This document shows, piece by piece, positions 63,354 to 64,000 of a DNA stretch of 64,000 nt (its first letter is position 1; every line of letters starts with the position of its first letter). The position numbers and the translations under genes are program-made. The stretch is from Sanghuangporus weigelae. Taxonomy: Eukaryota > Basidiomycota > Agaricomycetes > Hymenochaetales > Hymenochaetaceae. The notes below the pieces were generated by a model. It made no database searches, had not been told where the DNA came from, and worked only from the letters and a program-made list of their open reading frames with translations. The stretch spans positions 496,001-560,000 of the forward strand of contig CP137330.1 of assembly GCA_033182465.1 (NCBI GenBank). The letters run 5' to 3'.

Positions 63354-64000
63354 AATGTCCATCCTCCATGTCTCTGTACCTTTGCAAACTCGTTCGGACG
63401 CTGAACCCATTGATCCAAGTATCGTTCGGTTATTCGTTTCAGAGACCAGGACCGGCCAATACTTCAATGTGGCTCTTGCGACGGTCTTAGCATACCATTC
63501 CGGTATGCGTGTCCAGACTGTTTCTCTGACTAGCATCCCGTAAATCACTCTTGTCTCGTCTCGTGCAGTCATCACAATGGATAAGGAGGTAATGTCCCAC
63601 AGGAATCCCAGTCTGAGCCAAGACCCTGAAAAATGCTGTTCTTCGTCCACTCTCAGATAAAGTATTTCTGGGTGAGTTACATCAATGATCAGTTGACTTC
63701 AACTATCATGATCTGACAAAAAGGGATAGCCGAACCCACTCAGCTCAGTCAGCATTGTATACTTTGCTGTGAGTTGTATTCGCATCTACAGTCTGACGGA
63801 CTCTCATTCTAGAGTAGAATCGTTACATCGGGTTACTCGCGGCTGTTTGCAATATAAATGGTAAGCCATTGAGATATCCTATACATTGTTCGTGAAAATG
63901 ACATCTTCATTAGACTTCCTTTTTACCGAGAGCCTTGCAAGGTGTGTGTACTCAACCCTCTGTATGAGTGTCATGATGGCTGAATGTAGATGACCATTTG
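63354..64000 (+). CDS. DUF6533-like membrane protein, copy 2, 3' part outside the window
   Basis: Start at 63354 (MSILHVSVPLQTRSDAEPID), then RYFNVALATVL-like segment ending VLAYHS, the exon for VITMDKE at about 63569, IKYFW at about 63657-63671, and PNPLSSVSIVYFA (about 63731-63769) to NRYIGLLAAVCN (about 63817-63850). All junctions line up with copy 1. The exons with the remaining membrane segments lie past the window end, so whether the gene is intact is not known. Confidence 0.65.

Overview
The window is fungal nuclear DNA, most likely from an agaricomycete (mushroom-type basidiomycete). Genes are split by many introns of about 50-65 nt with GT-AG ends and CTAAY-type branch points. It carries families expanded in Agaricomycetes: a Crinkler-like NTPase-nuclease pair, an F-box/LRR protein, DUF6533-type membrane proteins and Tc1/IS630-like transposases with introns. 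All names rest on motif reading of translations, not on database searches.

Positions 1 to about 20.5 kb are repeat-dominated. Two Tc1/IS630 copies face each other (1-2993 on +, 13770-15061 on -). The left one is split by a 1,565-bp solo-LTR-like element (685-2249). A second copy of that element lies at 7848-11270 and is itself split by a different TG...CA element (8249-10050). A PIF/Harbinger-like element (4508-5242) sits at an intron-exon border of a hypothetical gene (3139-6045), and a decayed paralogue of that gene lies inverted at 13268-13725. A near-perfect 1,084-bp foldback (514-bp arms, 56-bp loop) follows at 15668-16751. Then comes a decayed DDE transposase gene (16906-20442, -) whose N-terminal half contains a QLQ domain like that of SNF2 remodelers, amplified in tandem. 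Its eight in-frame stops can all be read as C-to-T changes.

From 21 to 30 kb there are two Crinkler-like genes in inverted, tail-to-tail order (21099-24245 on +, broken by a frameshift; 26706-29901 on -, apparently intact). Their bodies are nearly the same but their N-terminal ubiquitin-like exons differ. A hAT-type MITE with a perfect 8-bp target duplication lies between them.

From about 30 kb the window turns into ordinary gene-dense sequence: an F-box-like gene, a RecQ helicase with micro-exons, a disordered proline/serine-rich protein, CFT1/CPSF-A (mRNA 3' end formation), GPN2 GTPase, a protein with five consecutive Zn2Cys6 clusters, SEC31 (COPII coat), a thymine/uracil-DNA glycosylase (TDG/Mug family) and two tandem DUF6533-like membrane-protein genes, the second cut by the window end. 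The housekeeping genes work in unrelated processes and simply share a neighbourhood. Several are arranged as convergent pairs with 170-230 bp between stops.
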